Program-made: the position numbers and the translations under genes
Assembly: GCF_905475465.1 (NCBI RefSeq)
Contig: NC_062246.1
Span: forward strand, 9,574,001-9,638,000
DNA from: Pieris napi
Taxonomy: Eukaryota; Arthropoda; Insecta; Lepidoptera; Pieridae
Length of the DNA: 64,000 nucleotides
Reading direction: 5' to 3'
The notes under the pieces: model-generated
What the model was told of the DNA's origin: nothing
The model's database searches: none
Seen by the model: the letters and a program-made list of their open reading frames with translations, nothing else
Shown here: positions 1-13,240 of the stretch, piece by piece
How the letters are laid out: every line of letters begins with the position of its first letter
Numbering within the stretch: the first letter of the stretch is position 1

Positions 1-211
1 TCTAATAGGCAAGTAGGTGATTAGCCTCCAGTGCCTGACACACGTCGTCGACTTTTTGGGTCTAACACATGTCGGTTTCCTCACGATGTTTTCCTTCCCG
101 TTCGAGCAAATGTTAAATGCGTACATAGTAAGAAAGTCCATTGGTGCACAGACGAATCTACGACCTCAGGTTTGAGAGTCGTACGCTGAAGCCACTAGGC
201 CAACACTGCTC
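1..211 (-). repeat. tRNA-headed SINE family A, cut by window edge
   Basis: Reverse-strand copy of a SINE family that recurs at least a dozen times in this window. The internal landmarks are the run 'cggtttcctcacgatgtttt' and the 'cctgacacacgtcgtcgac' block, and the tRNA-like head lies at the high-coordinate end ('ccactaggccaacactgct'). Its 3' part runs off the left edge. Box A survives in inverse form as 'ccactaggcca', whereas box B is degraded. Such SINEs are transcribed by RNA polymerase III and mobilised by a partner LINE; the partner is not identified here. Confidence 0.85.
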
Positions 212-1237
212 ATAAACTGCAAATAAACTTAAAAACCTAACATTTCTAAGTATAAAATGATAATGGATCAATTATTTAATTAGATTAGATTAATTTATTA
301 GAGGTTCATCTAATAACAATATTGACATTTTAATGTTTTTAATTGTTTTTATTACTGGTAGGTAGTCTTCAAAACGATTCTAACAAGAAACAGTTTAAGA
401 TAATGTAAGAAAAAGTTTTTTGGCTGATGGCCTAAATGGTGATGATTCTTAAGCGAAATGTAAAATTTCTTTATTTTCTACATTGAGGACGCGAGCAGCA
501 GCTTGTATTAATATAACGAACATCTATTCGAAGTGGACAAACTTTTGCCTAACATTGATGAAATAGATACTTGGAGTTTTTTAATTTCATTAAATCGGTA
601 ATAAAGTTTAGTAGGTTTTAGATCTAGCATGAATTGTCTTAAAAATGAACAAGTAATGTTTTTCGTTTGGTCGTTTTTATTGAATAAAAACCATTTGTAT
701 ATCGAATACCCAAACTGCGATTGAGACTATTTTTGTTTGAAATAAAAAAAGGTGCTAAAAAGGTTAGGCTGCAAACGTGGAATTGCAATGGGTCCTGTAT
801 TTGATTTATGTATTAACATTTACCATTAACGAATAATTAGCTTGTATATAGTTAATTTAAAATTATAGTGATGTCATGTTTACTAGCTTTCTGATAGTTA
901 TTATTTTTTTTTGTAAAATTATGTATTCGATAATTTAAAACTGTACCGCATAAATGTTAATTGAAAGTAAAAACGCTCTTAATTGAAAATAGATGTTATG
1001 AAAATATTGAAATAGAATGGAAAGTTAATTAAAAATTATTGAGCGCACTTTCAATTACTTATGAATTCAATAAACGCTCAATATTCTGAAAGTTAATATC
1101 CGGTTCTTGCTAAGAATGATAATAATTTTTTACTAACTAGATATTCGATACGACTTTGTTCGCATGCAAATAATATATCCCACGAAAACATTGCTTTGAT
1201 TACGGATAAAAAGTCTTAGCAATGTTTAAAGTTTATG
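212..1237. other. AT-rich DNA without a gene
   Basis: No coding signal or full repeat was recognised. At about 963-1056 there is a loose inverted repeat: 'ttgaaagtaaaaacgctc' faces 'gagcgcactttcaa'. It could be the remains of a small MITE, but the arms are imperfect. Confidence 0.4.
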
Positions 1238-1420
1238 CAACCAGCTGCCATTCAAGGTGTTTTTGAACCGTCATGACTTAGGTGCCTTCAAGAGCCACTT
1301 TTCTATAGGTCGGTAACGCATTTGCAAGCCTTTTGGTGTTGCAAGTGTGTATGGGCGGTAAGCACTTATCTATAACTTATAAGTGACCCTTCTGCAAGTT
1401 TATCTCATTAAAAAAAAAGC
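1238..1420 (+). repeat. LINE family B 3' tail, degraded
   Basis: Recognisable by 'aaccagctgcc', 'ggtcggtaacgcatttgc' and the A-rich end. It matches the 3' part of the better copy at 20161-20480, which still encodes a LINE C-terminus. It is 5'-truncated, as usual for target-primed LINE insertions. Confidence 0.7.
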
Positions 1421-2297
1421 AAGCAATACCACGCGAATTTTTGGATTGCTCCGAGGTCACGAATGAAACTGCAGAGGTTCTACTATCCAAAAACTTTTTT
1501 GATGATAACATCTACTATAGATTAGTGTCATTAGACGTTAAGAATTAAAAATATTATTGGATTATTGGGAAATTTTAATTACAAGTTTTATTTTAATTTA
1601 GTGTTACATGTCGCATAGAAATACAGCGAGTTTGTTTTTTATAAGTACAGCCGTAGAAAATATATGGCGGATGAATTCTATGGTTTCATATATGAACAGA
1701 GGTTTAAATAAAATCGAAATATTTATTATTGTTTTTTCTAGGTTTGATACTCCACTAGCACTTCACTGCCATTCAAAAGAAGTATATATCCTTTCTACAA
1801 ACCTAGTATAAACCACACTATCTCATTAAATTTAAATAATACCGCGTAACAAAAGCATTGATATTTTACAAAAGACGCTCCACTTCTGTTTTCAACAGGG
1901 GGCTTGGAGACTGGAGTTCGGTTTGTGAGCTGTTCGCACGAGTGTTGCCGATCACACACGATATTGTCCGAAGGGACGAAGAAAGTTTTGGGGTTGCCAG
2001 TGATAAGAAATTTATCAAATTTTCTTCACTCTCTCCAACTAAATCTATTTATGTAATTTATATATAAGGTAGAGGTTAATTTCGTAAGTAGGTTCGGGTT
2101 TTCAAAAGGCAAGATAATGTGTTACTATGGTGTAAAATATAGTATAATTTATAACGAATTTGAATAGGAGATCTCTTTATTTCGCTACATCATGAATACA
2201 TTTTCAAGTAAAGCAAAATCCTTAAAAAAATAAAAGTTAAAACCTTTAGTGCAAAACAAAATTCTGCACTGTGGCAACACTGTTCAACTTTTACGTC
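1421..2297. other. Gene-free stretch upstream of the putative first exon
   Basis: No convincing gene. Short open frames at 1608-1811 and 1858-2067 have no recognisable protein content. The part from 1890 to 2010 is noticeably more GC-rich than its surroundings and could be promoter-proximal DNA of the exon proposed at 2298. Confidence 0.35.
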
Positions 2298-2498
2298 AGT
2301 TTATCGGTAACGTTCGCGGAAGGTGTTCGTGCTGTTTGTCATCTACCCAAACTACTTTTACGTGTCCGCTTAAAAACCGGTTTGAAAGTGCTCCGAGGTG
2401 TGGCACCGCATTCAACCGTAAAATACTGTTTTCAAAGTTGAAAACTTGTGAAAAAGTGCTTTAGTGAGTCATTGCCGGCCCAATAACGTTTTTATCAG
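2298..2498 (+). other. Possible 5' non-coding exon with core promoter
   Basis: The arthropod initiator core TCAGT lies at 2296-2300, with the presumed start at A2298. A GTTCG at +28 matches the downstream promoter element RGWYV at four of five positions. After about 200 bases of mixed-composition, GC-richer sequence comes a good splice donor (tttatcag|gtaatc) with its GT at 2499-2500. This grammar fits a 5' UTR exon. The nearest suitable downstream acceptor I found is at 34309, upstream of a start codon and signal peptide, so both could belong to one transcript with a 31.8-kb first intron. That link is inference. No transcript evidence is available and initiator motifs occur by chance. Confidence 0.3.
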
Positions 2499-5400
2499 GT
2501 AATCTTATATTTCTTTGTTATCATTTATCGAGGTTTTCGGTTAGTTTGTCCTAGAATACGTTTACTTTCTAAGGACACAATCTTTTTGCAAACTTTGTGT
2601 ACGGCCACGCGTGGCTTTTATAAAATATAGGTATGTACAAAGAAACCTTTGCCTATCAGGCCAATTAACTGCCTACCCACACGAATTCTTAATTCTTTTT
2701 AAATTATTATATACTTAAAGATAACAAATTATTTTATTTGTTATTTATTAAATATGTCATCCCAATTTGTAGAACCTATTTTTTAGCAATGTTATAAAAT
2801 CATCTTGACTTATGGAAACTTGATTTTGTATTCCGTTAAATAACAAGTGAACTTATTATTTTAATTAACTGTATTAGTGAGACCATTTAAAATAAGATCA
2901 GGATTTTTTGGCTCAACAATATATATAATATATAAATAATAATAATATAATATATGAAAGTTAGCATGTGTTTCTTTTTCCCAGGCTTTTAATAGGTATA
3001 ATGATTTATTGCGTAATATGAATATATTACAATATTTATAGACTTATATTAGATTGATTATATTAGAACTTATTTACAGTTATAATTAAATATATTACAT
3101 ATTTGTATATTCTGTATGTTTATGGGTAATTAAAGTTGTAATAATAATAATAAAAATTAAACATTCGTATAGACTTGGCCAGTCCAAGTCTATAGGAATG
3201 TTTTATTTCAATAGACTTTTTAAATGTTTTTCTATTTAAATAAATCGTTTCTAAACTTTTACAAATTTAAGTTCATATGTGTTATTTTTCGCAATAATTA
3301 ATATTAGGTACTCCTATATTATAGCTATTTATTCACATTTAATATTTCTGGGTCGTAAATTCGATAAGAACTTCTGACATAAATAACGTAAATATAAACC
3401 AAATTTAAGAAGACTATCTTAGTATATTATTAACCAAAGTCCAAAACCTATAACTGATGACTTTAAGTCTAAAAACATAAAAACGCAGAATATTAATTTA
3501 CCAGTATCACTCGATCTACGAGCCATAGGCTTCCTTTCAAACCAGAAAACAGGTTTTATGTTGTGCAAATTTAAAATTATATAGTAAACGGGCTAAAATT
3601 ATTGCCTTATATAACTCGTTTTTAATTAATGTGTTAGAAGTTGAATTTAGGAAAACTTTGAATTACATAGTTTTTAATTACCAGTCAAAACCGTTTACGA
3701 CGACATCGTTTAGAACAACATACCGGTTATATTGACTAAAATCAAAGGTCCCGGCAGAATTCTATTGTATTAGGTTCTTATCATATTAATAACAAAGTCA
3801 TCGGCTGTTACGACTGTCGGTTTTTACGACCAAATATGAGTAGTCCCTTCGATGTCGTTGTTGACTGTAATTAGTTTTTTATTCATAAAACCATGTTTCC
3901 TAAAAACTAGTGTAATCTACTGTGGTAACAATTTAAAAAATGTAGTTTTTATGAACCCAAGATATTGTACAATACGCATATTACTTGATTGGGCTCGTTA
4001 TTATCTGGCTTCGCGTTGATATGACGAATAATATGGAATGCTCGTGATCAGAATAATTATGTGTAACTCACGATATTTCCAATTTACGAATAACGGACTG
4101 TTAATATAGATGTTTAGGTATAAAGGGAGGTATGAGAAGGATATGTTTTTAGCGTGAGGAGGTATGCATAATAGGGAAATCTTTGTGATAAGATATGTAG
4201 CCTAGATTACAGAGTAGGGGATAGAAGACGCGTGAAGAACGCGTGGTAGGAATCCGAGTTGGGATCTTTCGGTGTTGCTCTCCCGGCTCTGTTGAACATA
4301 AAACTCAATACAAACATAATTCCTATTGATGTGACGTGGTTAGCTTGCTGAATTGAGTACTCCCTTGCCAGTACGTACTCGTTTATTTTTATACAATAAA
4401 GTTCACAAAAGGGTGCGACCTGAATTACAATCTTGCCTATACAATAATTATGGCTAATTAGTAATATGTCCATCTCGGATATAAAATGTCTTTTAGGCGA
4501 GATAAAAATAGCTTCCTTTCAATAGTTTAAAAATACAAAAACTCCTTTAATAAATGAAAGAATAAACTGTAAACGCTGCAAGTTGCAATCCTATGTTTGT
4601 CTTTGATGCTTTTTCTAAGCCTTCGTAGCAAAGGCTTCGAAACAAAACTTTAGTGGGTTAACTCTGGTTCCTTTTAGAAGAGAATGTGTTACTTTGAGTC
4701 ATCAGTATTACGTAACAACAAAAGCTTTTAACAAAGACTTTAATATGTATAGAAATTAAGTAATTACTTGAAAATGGTTCGTTCCGAGTATTTTTATTTG
4801 GTTTCTAAACATTTAATTCACTGTAAAGATCTAGAGGTATTTTTATATATATGCGAATAAATTTGAAAGCTTTTCAGCTCCTAAAAGGTTTGGCTATATA
4901 TTAGCATTGTGAAAGACGCATTATCCTTTCCTACGTGATGATGATCAATCAAACAAACACACACATAATTCTAAAAAGACACGAATGTAAATCTAATACA
5001 TAAAAGATTACCGAAGCTTTTCCCATTAAGGTAATGCAATTTTATAGCTGGCAACATCGTTATATGACCAAAATGTAAGCGTAAAACATCTTTGAACTTA
5101 ATGGTAACGCAAAACATAAAATTTGGTTAATTGCGCTGTAACGGACCGACCTACATTACAACTTTGTAATACTTTCGTGGTTACTTAGATGTTTCAAATC
5201 GAGTTCAGTTAAAAGCGAATTCTTTGTTGCAATCTGTTGCTCGCATAAAACGTATCTCAAGGCGCAATCAAACGAGTATTAAAGATAAAAAAATGTATAT
5301 TAAACATTATTTAGTATTTAGATCTTGAATTTCTGGCTATAGGAGATAATCAACAATTCAAGCGTAATTTTTCTTTTATCATCTATTATATTTTGTTTAG

Positions 5401-6052
5401 TTCAAATTCATCTTAGACGCAGGGTCATGGATTCATGTCATTTTTGTGAATTTAAAGGAATTCATTTATACGTTTATCTTTTTCGTTTTACATTCTCACC
5501 CCTCTGACAGTTTTTACCAACGGATCTAATGATTCACCGGGATACTGTTGTAATGCTTTGTGTAAATTGGCTTAAACATCATTTAAATATATATATATAT
5601 ATATATAAGTATAATCATGCCCTCGAGAGGTTCGAACATGCTGAAATTAAATAGCTAAAATGTTGCTAATATAAACAAACAAAATTTAACAAGGTCTAAA
5701 AATATACATGATTTTTTGTCTAGCTTTGGTTAGGGAATTGCCAGTGTTTTTACTGAACCTCCGCATTGCAGTCACAGAATAAATATTAACTATTTGCACA
5801 GACTTAAAAACATTCTACCTCCTTTAATACGCTACTACGCATACTCTGTGATGTGTACTATCATTCCTTAATTATCTGTCTAGTATCTAAATAGTTTTCG
5901 CTGTTGTTTTATCTGCTATATGCTAACTTGTAATAAATTTATAATATATGATCAAGTTTCGTATGCATTTAAGATCAATTTAAAGTTATAAAATCGTATT
6001 TTAGTTTTTGTTTAATTCAAATATTAATACCAAAATCGGTTGATTACTTATC
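2499..6052. other. AT-rich, intron-like stretch
   Basis: No coding exon recognised. It contains the 45-bp hairpin at 3159-3203 and a (TA)n microsatellite at about 5588-5607. The open frame 4207-4473 on the minus strand has no recognisable domain and is treated as chance. Confidence 0.4.
3159..3203. repeat. Near-perfect 20-bp inverted repeat, 5-nt loop
   Basis: The left arm is 3159-3178 (AAACATTCGTATAGACTTGG), the loop is CCAGT, and the right arm is 3184-3203. The arms pair at 19 of 20 positions. This could extrude as a cruciform or fold as a very tight RNA hairpin. It could be two abutting terminal repeats of a minimal MITE or scar of an inverted duplication. Confidence 0.85.
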
Positions 6053-6305
6053 CACTGCACCAATGGAATTTCTCTCGATATGCGCATTTATAATTCGCTC
6101 GAACGGTGAAGGAAAACATCTTCAAAAAACCGGCTTGCCTTAGACTCAAAAAAAGTTGACGGCGTGACAGGCACAGGAGGCTGATTACCTACTTGCCTAT
6201 TAGATTGGCCTATTGATCATAACGATTAAATGATCATGAAACAGATACAGAAGTTTGAGGCCCAGACCTAAAAAGGTTGTAGCGCCACCGATTTTTTAAA
6301 TATTT
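6053..6305 (+). repeat. SINE family A, 5'-truncated
   Basis: It starts inside the element ('caccaatggaatttc') and runs through the 'ggtgaaggaaaacatc' core, the 'cctacttgcctattagattg' block and the conserved 3' end 'cagacctaaaaaggttgtag'. The tRNA-derived head is missing. Confidence 0.85.
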
Positions 6306-7124
6306 ATACTTACATTTTTTTTTCTTTATTTAAAAGAAAGACACGTGTCCCTTTAGTATAAGGAATCGATGTTATCTTATTAATAGTATCACTTAATTCT
6401 TTTACTTGTATAATTAATTATTAAAAATACGTAGTACCTATTTATTTATAAGTAGGACACTAGAAATAATACAACTTTTTTCGTTATGCATAAAGTTTAG
6501 GCTTGGTTTTAATAAGAATTATACGTAATTATTTGTTATCACGAAAGCTGTTTTTCATGATAATAAGCAATTTGCCCCGAATCGAAATAACCCTCGACTT
6601 CAAAACACTTGATCAAATTACCCTGTCAAAAATAAGATTATATTTTCCAATCATGGCTCCTTAATATTACACACAGAAAGATCATCGCACCATTTATATT
6701 ATGCTGTCATATCATAGACAAGAATATTTTTTTGCGTAAAAGCACTTTTAATCTGGTAAATTTAATAATTTCTTCCTCTTCCTATGTATATAATTTCTAT
6801 ACAAACGATATACCACACTCCTAATATCTTCTTAAAGAATTAAATTTTAAATGTTTAAAATGATACTTCCCTTTTCTAGTAGACGTTACCCAAAACATTT
6901 TTTGTTAGGACAGGTTCAAAATGACCTGTACGCCATCTGCCATCTACCTGAGGTAAAAAAGGGTGTCAGGTGATCCTGTGCAGGGTTTGGGGTGAGTTTA
7001 AACGTCGAATCGAGCTTGTTTTGTTAGAGTCAAATGTTTTAAAATATTATAATGCGGGAAGTTTAATAGTGTGACTTGTAATGAATAAAGTCTGTCTATT
7101 AATTATTTCAAGATTCTCACACAT
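6306..7124. other. AT-rich DNA without a gene
   Basis: Nothing recognisable except a GC-richer piece at 6900-7000 (around 'ccatctacctgaggtaaaaa') that may be an old repeat remnant. No open frame of interest. Confidence 0.35.
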
Positions 7125-7390
7125 AATTCAAGTATTACGTCACGCAATTTTTGTAACGCGCCCCCACCATGTACGCGCCGTGATGTTTTTCTGTACCCAA
7201 GTATAGTAAAACGTTTCGTGACCACCTAGTGACTCTTTATACCTAAAAGTTACCATAATGTAGTGTAAAGTACTGGAAGCCGAAAATAATATTAACAATA
7301 ACGCGTACTTCAATCCCCGCCCCGTATCGTAACGTTTACAAAAGGACAAAAAATTCGTTACGTAATAATGGAACGCTCCCTTAGGTAAAA
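7125..7390. mobile_element. MITE family 1, copy a (decayed)
   Basis: About 265 bp, aligning almost end to end and in the same orientation with 38155-38433. Shared blocks include 'cgtgaccacctagtgactct', 'gtaaagtactgga' and 'aataatattaacaataacgc'. The ends read 'ttcaagtattacgtcacgc' and 'cgttacgtaataatggaacg', an imperfect terminal inverted repeat. The minus-strand open frame 7140-7400 lies entirely inside the repeat and is not a gene. The superfamily cannot be assigned from these two copies. Confidence 0.8.
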
Positions 7391-7784
7391 GAAATATCAC
7401 ATCGTTTTACTTAAATTTTCGTTACATAGATAAAAAACCATATCGTGCGATGTTTACTTGACTTGGTAAGCAGTAAGTCTGTGCAAACTACTATGTATGT
7501 ATAATTGTGTGTATATCATTATCCTGGGATGGAGTCCTTTGATGAAGGCTATATACACCGTTTCTATATATACAAAAGTTTAGTTTTAGGTACTTGTCTG
7601 TCGAATTTTCTCTATAGAAAAATCTAATGGTATTTTTGATGATGAAACCTGCTGACAATCCACACTGATAATGCCTTTGTCTAAATTCCAATTTGCTCCT
7701 ATGCACGTTTTTCACTGTCATTAACAGAACAGCGAACAGTTTTCTTTCGAGGAGGTAAAATTATTTAATAGCGGGTAAATAGGT

Positions 7785-7870
7785 ACTTTCAGGCGAGCGT
7801 ACTATTCATTAGCCCGCGTCACCACTTTAATATCAAATAGGATTGCGGTCAAACGCCTGTCTAGTACTCC
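7785..7870 (+). repeat. Short LINE 3'-tail remnant
   Basis: The block 'aggcgagcg...gattgcggtcaaacgcctg' resembles the 3' end of a lepidopteran LINE, also seen as a remnant at 53288-53400 ('caggcgtgccatctcac', 'ggtcaaacg'). Only the last bases of the element are present. Confidence 0.4.
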
Positions 7871-7871
7871 A

Positions 7872-9819
7872 CAATAGGTCCGGGGTTGGTAAATCGCCGT
7901 TAATTTAACATGCCCTTTTTACGTATATAATATTGTGTAACGTATATATATATGTATATTATTACATAACAGATTTTCCTGTCATACTCCCATACTTTCG
8001 CGTTAATTTTTGCAACGAGCGTGGGAACTATTGTTACATTTCTTATTCATCGTGTTACGTGCTATTAAAGGGAAAACGAACGGATATTAATACGGTATAT
8101 AATTTATTGTTGTTTTTATAAGTGAAAGCAAATCACGAGATAAATGCCAATGCACTTAGTATTGGTTGGTTCAAGTTGAGCAAGTATTCAGAAACGTGTC
8201 TGAATTATATTTATTTATTAAGAGAACAGTCGTCATAATAGTAGAAACGGAAAAAAGGTTGTAAAGCTATAATATATAGCTTGTTTACCAGATAATATAA
8301 TCACGATCAATGTAAAGTATTAGTATTACATTAAATTCGCGTTTAAAAAATTTAATGTCCAGTAATCGGCTTATCCACAGACAATACAATTCCTTATGTC
8401 AAAACTGTCACACTTTAAAAAGTTTTGACAGATGACATTATTAGTAACACAACCAAAATAGAAATATACTTATGTGACTTCAAATAACGACATCTCTTTA
8501 AAACCATATATTAGGATAAAACATTTGTATTTCGAATTATGTTTTATGAACACCAATATTTATAACCAAATTTTCTGTAATAAAGGTACTACTAAATTCA
8601 GCAAGCTCTTCCTAGAATGAAGGCAAACCTCCCCAATGTTATCTTTTAATTAAGGGTATGTCCTTTAAGTGGCAAATTGGTTTATCTTGCAGAGGGGCTA
8701 GACAAATGAAGTGTAGCCAGGAAGTAATTAGTGTTGCACTGACACTAACTTCAATATAGGGTTGTCACTAATAAGTTTCAAACCCCTGAAGAGGAGTTTA
8801 GATTCAGACCTTATTAATCCAATATGTTTCGACATACTGGATACCACCTCGACGCCTGAATACCCCAGACTAATAAATCTAATTTTGACAGCTACTCAAA
8901 GCTAGCTCATATCTTTCTTGTGTCCTATTTAGTGATTGTTCATTATTTGCGATTGAAATTTATTGTAACTTGTTTAAAGAATGTCTCCGTTGTGGGACAA
9001 CCCAAGTATTACACCAACCCGATATGTCTTGTGCGCTTATTTTTTCCGCTACCGGCTTTCTCTCTAAAATCAATTATAATATCATCGATCGAATTTATAA
9101 TTCATAAGTGGCATTGGTACTCTCCAACAAACCAAACCCAAATGATGAAACCTGATTTCGGAATAATTATTTCAATATCAGTAGGTACGGCTGATGTCGC
9201 AAACTTGAAACGTAGCACGAAAGTGAAAAATAAAGGAACCGTCGAAAATTAGCCTTAGAGGCTTTCCACCGCCTTTGCAATGATAGTGTCCCCCCCCCCC
9301 ACGCAAGGTGTTGGCTGTTTCCTTTTCTCTGAAATTTTTACCCTTTTTTAATTAAAGTATTATCAAAGTGAGATTGTATTTGCTAACAGGGGAAATTGTT
9401 TAAAACTAAGATCAGACAACCCTATACACAACTGTCTGGGATAAATAATGATGAAGAAATTACTTAGGTTCTTCATACTATACACAATCTTGTAAAAAGT
9501 ATGTGTCTGCGATGTTCCATTCTAAGAAAAAGCAACAGAGTAAACTTAAAGAACTAAAATTTTAATTAAAGTTTTCCCATCAAGTTATGTTTGATATCCA
9601 CTAATTTGTGTGTTAAACGATTATTGTTTTATGTAGATGACCAGGCTTCTGTGTCAATCAACATTGTTTCTTCAGAAATCGGTGCTCAAGCCACGTATGC
9701 AGTTAAACGACCGTCCTATATTCATCTATTTATACAGTCGTAATTGCTATAATTTCTATAGAAAGCGATATATAGATTCTACCAATAAAAAAAGGGTGCG
9801 TGTACTTATGTACGCGCGT
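7872..9819. other. Gene-free stretch
   Basis: No gene or clear repeat. It holds a palindromic AAGCTATA-ata-TATAGCTT near 8271 and an 11-base C run at 9290-9300. The 110-codon open frame at 8920-9252 has no motif and no codon bias that I can see, so it is left out as a gene. Confidence 0.35.
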
Positions 9820-10081
9820 AAGAAGTTATACTTCTTTGGCATTATTAAAAATAGTTTTTGATTGCATGCAAATAATTAATTACAATTAAATAATCAAAGA
9901 CTGGAAAAGGAGTCACTTCTGAATGAATTACATTTGAAAATGTTGTTTTTAAATTATGTCCAATGCCGTAGCATCTTCCGTGGGCAACTTCATTCTGTTA
10001 ATTTTGTGTCACTGTGCGCGCGCATCGTAAAATTTTACTCTCATCAATTTTTCATAACGCGCCTAAAGAAGTATAACTTCA
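9820..10081. mobile_element. MITE family 2, copy a
   Basis: The terminal inverted repeats are 'agaagttatacttctttggc' on the left and 'gcctaaagaagtataacttc' on the right. The interior near the right end ('gtgcgcgcgcatcg', 'ttttactctcat', 'ataacgcgcc') matches copy b at 47159-47460. There is no coding capacity, so the element is non-autonomous. The open frames at 9637-9861 and 9934-10119 cross its borders and are chance. Confidence 0.8.
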
Positions 10082-12984
10082 AAAATACGTCTTGTTTGAA
10101 CATAGAGCTCTGGCGTTAGTCATACTTTGAATCAAAATTCTTGACAACAAAGGGAGCATTTGAAAGGTGTAAAAAGTTTCATAAAACTCAAAATAACAGT
10201 CTTTATTATTGTTTCTACGTTTAACAAGTCGGCATTTTTGTTCATTAAAACCATAAACAAAGATTGTATTTATGCCCTTGGGAGGTCTTGCTACATGCCC
10301 CGTTAGGTTTTGTGTTATTTTTAATTACTTAATCGATAACGTAGTAAATTGTACATCTACAGGTTCAGCTATTACTAAGTTAAAATATGTTTTATATAAG
10401 TTCAGTAGGTTTTACGTATACACAGGTAATAAATTTCTGGATGTTTTGGCTGTTAGTAATATGATTAAAAGGTCGACAACGCATTTGCGAGCTTTTTGGC
10501 AGAGTGTCTGCAGTGGTATGAGTTAACATTAGGCCCGTTCTATAAGAAAAAATAGAGGAAATTAAACTCTTTTTTCAATTAAGCTCGGTTTTATGATAGT
10601 TTTTCTAATAAATTTTTCTTAGCCTTATCTACCTTTTGGTAGAAAAGTTTGCGCCTTATTGGCAGTATAAAGGCAATTTCGGTAATCTCAGCTGGCTTAT
10701 TAAGTTGTACAATGGTAAGCCGGGATTTTATTTATACCATCTTACTTTAGGCTAGCTTCCCAATTCACCTAAAATCTGTTTACAAATAATTTCGTTTTTG
10801 TATGAAAATGTATATTCTTTTTTTAAATTCACCAATCTACGTGTAGCAAATTGACGTCTGTGGAAACGTACATTATCTGTGTAATTTTAAACGAAATTGT
10901 TCACAGAGTATAAAAACTTGATTTTCAAAATGCGTAATAAATTTTGTACGTATTTCTTTGTTTCTTGTTCGTGTAAATGATTCAGATATGCTTGAGCGTC
11001 ATAGTTATATTAAGACTTATTTAAATGCAATTAAAAACATGTAATTGTAAATGTGAATTCGATAATTACCTTTTTAAAATTCATTATTTTCAATGTCTTT
11101 TATTTCAGATAGTGTCAATGTCAAAATGATAACAATTGAGGGAAAATGTAATAAAGGCATTTAAAGTGTTTAAATAATGAGAGAAGAAACACTATATAAA
11201 TAATTAAATTCATCATTTCATGACATCTTCTCAGTTATTAACTGTTACAAGACTTTATCTAATATGTAAAAAGGAATTTATTTCATAAATCTACGATCTA
11301 TAGTTACTACAATTTGTATTTCGGGTATAGAAACAAGTTTGAATATAATTTTGGCTATAATAATTGGTATTCATGTATCAGTGACCTGCCAAATATCTTC
11401 AAAAAAACTGTCGCGTATACCGCCATTTTGTTTTTGCTAACGGTCACGATTCTTCAAACAAATTTGAACGTTATTCGTGTATTATAGAGATGAAATTTCA
11501 ATGTCGAATTAAAAATAACGTTAGATTTTTGCATACAATAAAAAAGGGTTTCGTTTTTATTCTGTTCTGCATTACTCATTGTTTCTTTTTTTTCAGGTAT
11601 TTCAAATTTGGATGTTCGACTTATTTTTATAGTACACACAAAATAGAGGTAACCATTTCAATATTTTTTACGTGATTTAAATGTCACAATTTTATACCTG
11701 GAATTTAAAATGGTTTTATATAGACTGCAAAACGTTTACAGAATTTCAAATTAAACCACATTTCTCATTTAAATAGCGCCTAAGACACGCAAAACTGATA
11801 ACTACATAAACGAACACTATGTACTGTATGTCTGTCCGTGACCCGCTTGCAAATACCACATTAACATATAATAGCAATCATCAAAGAATTTTGATAACAT
11901 CATACGCGCAACTTTTTAAGTTGCAATTTAACTGCCAGCTTTATAAACTTTATTTATGCAATTTTAGCGGAATTTAACGCGTTTTAACTGTACACTACTC
12001 TAATAACAATTAAACACAGTATGTAAATCGTTTTAACGTCTATAAAAAGTTTATGTCAGGCGCGTAACTCCGACATATTTAATCCTAATTTATTGTTACT
12101 GGAATGGAACTTAGGGCTCTGGGCTCATCACATCTGCTCGGCTGCACATCGGCTCGTCATGGACCTATTATAATCCTCCTTATTCAGTGGCCTGATGTGC
12201 AAGAATGTAAAATGATGATGATTGGGCATTGACATCTTTTATCACCTATACGCGAGTTGATCTTTCTTTTCATTTACCAAACAAATGAAGGGGGTGCGTC
12301 TTTTGTTTTCTCAGAGCTAAGTAAGAATGTAGGGGCACGGCAGTGCCATCCTCTTCTCGAAGTAGTTCAGGCCATTTCCGGCCCCCTTTATAATCGCACT
12401 AAACAATCTAATTCAAGATAATTGTATCACTGGTGAGGCACATTGTATTTTCATGCAATGGCCAAAGTATTTATTTAAAGAAGATTTGTTATATGGATAT
12501 CAGTGTATGTTGTTAGGTTAGCTAATTACGTAATAACTTAAGACAGAAGGTATCTTCAGTAGTTACTGACTCTACCGACTTGGTATTACATGGATCTCAC
12601 AACTTTTACGGTAGAAGAACTGCGTTACTAAACTTGGTTATCTTTTTGATGGCTATAAATGACATACCACCGTTTGATCTTGATTGGACTAATTGTTGAA
12701 TCCTGTCGCGTATTAGACTAGGGATACTGTTGACCCATCAGATTTAAAGGAAATGCGCAGGCGCTGATGTTAAACTGGATACAGAGAAACTCCAAGCCTT
12801 TAAAATATTCTGTTCATTCAAGTATTCTATAGATTCACACAATACGTAATGAGTTGTAGACCTTTAGGTCAATTCACTTTCTAAACGAATCGTGACTCAT
12901 TGCACGTTTTACACATTCGGTTTTGGATGAGCAAAAGGTTTTGAATTTACTAAATACATTTGTAATACTTTACGAGTGTTGTTA
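10082..12984. other. AT-rich stretch, one LINE-B scrap
   Basis: Around 10470-10525 a few words of LINE family B remain ('ggtcgacaacgcatttgcga'). At 12090-12240 and 12300-12420 there are GC-richer blocks that could be old repeats I do not recognise. No gene found. The opposing open frames at 11454-11675 are low-complexity overlap. Confidence 0.35.
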
Positions 12985-13240
12985 GCAGTGTTGGCCTAGT
13001 GGCTTCAGCGTGCTACTCTCATGCCGGTCGTAGGCTGTTCACTAATGGACTTTCTCACATAATACCTTTCGCTCGAACGGTGAAGGAAAACATCGTGAGG
13101 AAACCGGCTTGCCTTACACCCTAAAAGACAGCGTGTGTCAGGCAGAGGATCACCTACTTGCCTATTAGATTGACAAATGATCATGAAACAGATACAGAAA
13201 TCTGAGGTTGACCAGACTTAAAGTTTCTCGAGTTCCTTCA
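12985..13240 (+). repeat. SINE family A, nearly full length
   Basis: It begins with the tRNA-like head 'ttggcctagtggcttcagcg', whose TGGCCTAGTGG fits the pol III box A. Box B is eroded ('gtcgtaggctgttcac'). The core 'cggtgaaggaaaacatcgtg' and the 3' end 'gaaacagatacagaaatctg' are intact. Confidence 0.9.

Noticed and set aside
7140..7400. 86-codon minus-strand open frame
   Set aside because: It lies inside MITE family 1, and the matching copy at 38155-38433 does not keep the frame.
8920..9252. 110-codon plus-strand open frame
   Set aside because: No domain, signal peptide or repeat match; compatible with chance in this much sequence.
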